This document shows positions 61,110-64,000 of a DNA stretch of 64,000 nt, one piece after another. Origin of the DNA: Perkinsus olseni. Its lineage: Eukaryota > Perkinsozoa > Perkinsida > Perkinsidae. Made by a program: the position numbers and the translations under genes. The notes beneath the pieces are model-generated. The model had not been told where the DNA came from. It did no database searches and saw nothing but the letters and a program-made list of their open reading frames with translations. The stretch lies in the NCBI GenBank assembly GCA_013115135.1, contig JABANP010000113.1, forward strand, positions 1-64,000, in the 5' to 3' direction. Positions within the stretch are counted from its first letter, which is position 1. Every line of letters starts with the position of its first letter.

Positions 61110-61882
61110 ATGCCCTTCCAACCTTCTGCTCAACCCCAGCCCGATATCAACGAGAATGAGGATGGTCACTCCTCCAAGGGGCTACATGCGGTGTCTAGTG
61201 GAGTATCTTAGTAGATGTGGGGTCGGACGGTCTGCCCTTGAAACACAAGTCTCGACGGCTCATGGTGGTAGTAAGGGGAAGGTGGAATTTTGTGGCGCAG
61301 TGACGGTACAGGTGCTGATCGGGTGAAGTTGAAGTGTTATCCGTTGGATGAGTTCTGTGCGGGAGAAGGACCGAATGAAGAGGAGGCAATGGAGGAGGCT
61401 GCCAGGAAGGTCCTGGATGTTCTAGATGGGAAACAGCTATTGGAGGCCAGGTAGTAGCGGAGAGGTTAACAATGTCGTTTGTCATGCGTGAGGCCTAGGG
61501 TTCGATTCACGGGTGTTCCTTCTCGCAGGGGCCGTCGTTTGAATTTAATGTTGCGGAAATATGGCGGCAACGACGCAGTGGTGGCCAATGGCGGCAATAA
61601 TATGAAAGATGTAATTTCGTACGCGGCTCATCATGGCGGAGCGGAGCTGTTTTTTCATGGCAGTTGGTTGAAAAATCCAAGGACGTGGGGAGCCCTTTTT
61701 ATACGTTATTAGAGGATGCAGCAGACGATGAAGGAAAGCTTGAAGGTAGCGAGGCAGTCGTCGTGGTGTTGGATGATGGTGATGCCTTGACAGATGCTAG
61801 CTTGTTGGTCTTGCAGTCGTTGATGGCCTCTCCTACCGCTGAGAGCCTCTATGAGGATGCCACCGCCTTCTTGAGGAAGTAA
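61110..61882 (+). CDS. Small soluble protein, unknown (four exons)
   Basis: ATG at 61110 (MPFQPSAQPQPDINENEDGH). Intron 1 starts GTGGAGTATCTTAG at about 61198 and ends GTACAG at 61308. Exon 2 reads ADRVKLKCYPLDEFCAG and KVLDVLDGKQLLEA. Intron 2 (61451-61529) contains a tRNA T-arm-like sequence. Exon 3 reads RRLNLMLRKYGGNDAVVANG. Intron 3 (61610-61661) contains sets B-like and C sequence. Exon 4 reads EKSKDVGSPFYTLLEDAADD to the end AFLRK, TAA at 61880-61882. All joins keep frame and give about 170 residues. I do not recognise the family. Confidence 0.6.
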
Positions 61883-62592
61883 TTGGCTTGCTCGCCTAGG
61901 ACTAGCGGCTACTGAATTTCGTTCGGTCGAAGGAGAGTTTTAACTTATCAGCTCACTCACTAGGCGCGGATGGCTCGTGAAATATTATTACACTTTCGGT
62001 AGTGGTAGGCGGCGCCCTCGCTCATCTTCCCCGTTTTGTACTCAGGTTGGGAGGGTCCATGCCACCTTGGGTGATGATCGACAAACCACCAGCGTGCCTT
62101 CTCGGGGCTGTTCATTGGTGCCTTCTGGCCGTTATCACTGGCCAGGTGAGTGCGCTGTCACGGAATCTTTCCAAGGCCCTCGTTCTTTGGGATTATCATT
62201 CATGAGGCCCGTTAGTTCATAGTGTCTGACTGCTTCACAGTAGTGATTTAGTGTGCATCCTCGAGATGAGTGAGTGTAGCTTGTGAGTCTGCTCAGGTCG
62301 ATGGAGTTGTGCCGCAGAGTCAAGAAGTCATCATGCCATGCTTGTTGGCATTGGAGCATGTGTAAGTTGGCCCCGACTAGAAGCGTTGAGGATTAGCAAG
62401 ATGGTGTAAGGTCTCAAGATTTGATGCAGGTATCTTTCCTGGGCTGCTGAGTATCCTGGGTTTCTCCCAATTCTCATCCGAGCTCGTGAGATACATGCTT
62501 GTGACGCGGAAGGCTCCGATGCTTGCGAAAACGAGGTGGGAACGAACGGAGCCGGCGGAGCGATGCTTGTTCTTGTTATTAATTATTTCAGG
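61883..62592. other. Spacer or 5' exons of the nucleotidyltransferase
   Basis: An open segment at 62045-62145 ends at a good donor (GGCCAG|GTGAGTGCG) and could be an early exon, but no in-frame start was fixed. Confidence 0.3.
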
Positions 62593-64000
62593 TTGGAGTG
62601 CTACGAGTTGCAAAGTCTGCCTTCGGAAGCTGCTAGGGACATCGCTGTACCCTACAGGCAGATAGCATGTGAGCCAGCGGAATCACAGCGGAGCGAAGCG
62701 TGAATTGTTGTCGTGATTCCAGGCACTGATGCGGAGGATGCGGACAATGAGTTGGAGCTATTAGCGGAGGATATGTTCCCTCGTCCGGAGAGGATCGATT
62801 GGCTCCATCAGCAGTTCAACGAGGTCAATGAAATTGTAAGGTGGATGGTCGTCCTGCGTGTTTTACGGTTTTTCTATCAGTTGATGAGCTCGCCGCTAGG
62901 TGTTGGGGGTAGGGTATATGGCAGTCTCGTGAACGGCTTCCCGACAGCGCATAGTGATATTGATGTTGCCGTTGAATTGAGAGAAGAGGTCAAGGAGGAA
63001 TTACTGTAATAATGGAAGGTTGGTCGAAATCTCCTTGAGGCTTGGTTTCTGCCTGGATCTCTGCGAGATGAGTCGTAGTAGTAGCCTTCTTTGGAGGTCC
63101 CAGGTTGAAGGGTTGGCAGACGTGTAGATATCATTCTTAGGGCGAAGCAAATTGAAGCAGCTGAGGAGGCCAGAGCAGGGGCTGGGTCAGAGGGTAGTGG
63201 CTCGAGTGATAGAGAGGAGGATAACGACAAGGAGATGACCAGCAAAGCTCGAGACCGGAAGGCTACTATAGCGGCTATCGAGCTACTAGGGGAAGAATTC
63301 GACAAGCGAGGGTGAGGGCAGCTACTGCCGATCGTCGAAGCCGCTCCCTGTAGAAGTTCACGTTACATGGTTGTAGGTATGTTGTTAATGAAGTCGTCTC
63401 AGCGCGAGTACCGATACTGTTGCTGGTTAAGGAATTCACCGGTAGGAGCTCTCTTGTCGATTGGTCGTGGCGGATGGTGATAATGGCAAGGTCCTGACGG
63501 TGAGAGGGAGAAGGTGGAGTTTAACCTCTCCTTCGATCACGAGATTACACTTTATAATTCGAGGTTGCTGAGATGCTACGCTATGCTCAGGCCTGAGGTA
63601 ATCAGCATCAGCAGACGGAGCAATTTCGTGGCGCAGTGACTAATATATTGTTATCAGGTACGGTCGTTGGTGGTCCTGGTCAAGCACTGGGCCAAGACCA
63701 GGGATGTCAATGATGCCCTCAACGGCACTTTTCCAGTTACAGGTGAGTCCGTACTCGGATGGGGCATTCAGAGACTTTCTCGACGGCTGCTACGGCGACG
63801 GCGGAGTGGAGTTTTGATTTTTTGTTTCTTAATTTCAGTTATGTCTTGCTGGTCATATTTTTCTTGCAACAGAAGGGTATATTACCGTCCTTACAAGATC
63901 CTCGCTGCTTTCGAAATGTCAAGTCAGAATGGATAGTCGACAGGTAGAGCGCAGCACCCTGTTGCGAAAGGTCCTTGGCTCGATCCCCAGTGCTTTCATC
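62593..64000 (+). CDS. TUTase/GLD2-type terminal nucleotidyltransferase (partial at right edge)
   Basis: Non-canonical poly(A)/poly(U) polymerase fold. Exons: LECYELQSLPSEAARDIA (62596), ELELLAEDMFPRPERIDWLH (62749), then the nucleotidyltransferase core with GGRVYGSLVNGF and HSDIDVAVEL (62905-62978), the GS...DxD motif. An acidic insert follows (63125-63310), then VVNEVVSARVPILLL (63380), the third-strand region VEFNLSFDHEI (63510), then VRSLVVLVKHWAKTR and VNDALNGTF (63660-63735) and LLVIFFLQQKGILPSLQDP (63845-63900). The position of the third catalytic Asp appears to be Asn (FNLSF, where the family has xDISF). The gene continues beyond 64000; the last 50 bases look like an intron with a tRNA-like sequence. 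Confidence 0.85.
62687..62700 (+). repeat. Repeat set C motif
   Basis: agcggagcgaagcg in the intron after DIAVPYRQIA; a second copy ggcggagcgatgct is at 62553. Further sense copies: 15076, 30725, 35244, 36916, 45169, 46608, 48612. Confidence 0.75.
63616..63640 (+). repeat. Sets C and B joined
   Basis: gacggagcaatttcgtggcg then cagtgac places a set C-like start directly against a set B motif in an intron of the nucleotidyltransferase gene. A similar B-C junction (aaaatcgtggcggagcgatg) is at 45161-45180. Confidence 0.65.
63946..64000 (+). repeat. tRNA-like sequence at the window end
   Basis: gacaggtagagcgcagcacc then ctgttgcgaaaggtccttgg then ctcgatccccagtgc. This copy reaches further 5' (A-box-like GGTAGAGCGC) than most, but no acceptor stem can be paired within the window. 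Confidence 0.6.

Overview
This window is nuclear DNA from an intron-dense, flagellated unicellular eukaryote. Genes lie on both strands and are cut into many short exons by GT-AG introns. The introns I could fix by protein comparison run from about 43 to 82 nt, plus a few of 110-250 nt. Proteins of the basal body and axoneme (SAS-6, a MORN5-like protein, a PG-rich SHIPPO-type protein), a pepsin-like secreted protein and lineage-specific families of small secreted proteins suggest an alveolate of the perkinsid/dinozoan type. That placement is inference; nothing in the window proves it.

Layout, left to right: the tail of an upstream gene (2-91 +); TRAPPC3/Bet3 (622-1676 +, six exons resolved); a Doa10/MARCH6-type ER ubiquitin ligase (6972-2191 -); a MORN5-like protein (8387-7279 -); a long many-exon gene of unknown function (about 8640-18449 +); TCF25 (18683-23621 +) with an unexplained 636-nt ORF in its middle; a secreted coiled-coil gene (25007-24066 -), an unknown gene and a paralogue of the first (26.3-26.9 kb -); the nucleoporin TPR/Mlp (about 36.8-26.9 kb -); a secreted A1 aspartic-peptidase-like gene with frame breaks (37049-38300 +); an unresolved small gene; PAN3 (44816-39302 -); SAS-6 (45471-48921 +) with a complete tRNA-Ile(UAU) gene inside an intron; an unknown membrane protein; three paralogous secreted-protein genes (51160-50530, 52601-52022, 57541-56918, all -) with an LRR/transmembrane gene between the second and third; another secreted protein; the SHIPPO-type gene; a small unknown protein; and the 5' part of a TUTase/GLD2-type terminal nucleotidyltransferase running off the right edge.

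The most unusual layer is what fills the introns. Four sets of short repeated sequence recur across the window: (A) a hairpin element with ends GTATCTT...AAGATAC, about 38 bp; (B) AATTTCGTGGCGCG(C); (C) GCGGAGCGAAGC; and (D) antisense or sense 3' halves of tRNAs carrying the T-arm/B-box. Many short introns consist largely of one of these, and set A supplies splice-site-like ends in both orientations. This resembles introner-type intron gain, possibly with tRNA-derived sequence.

Several genes also contain apparent one-base frame breaks, some at homopolymers. These may be assembly errors rather than biology.
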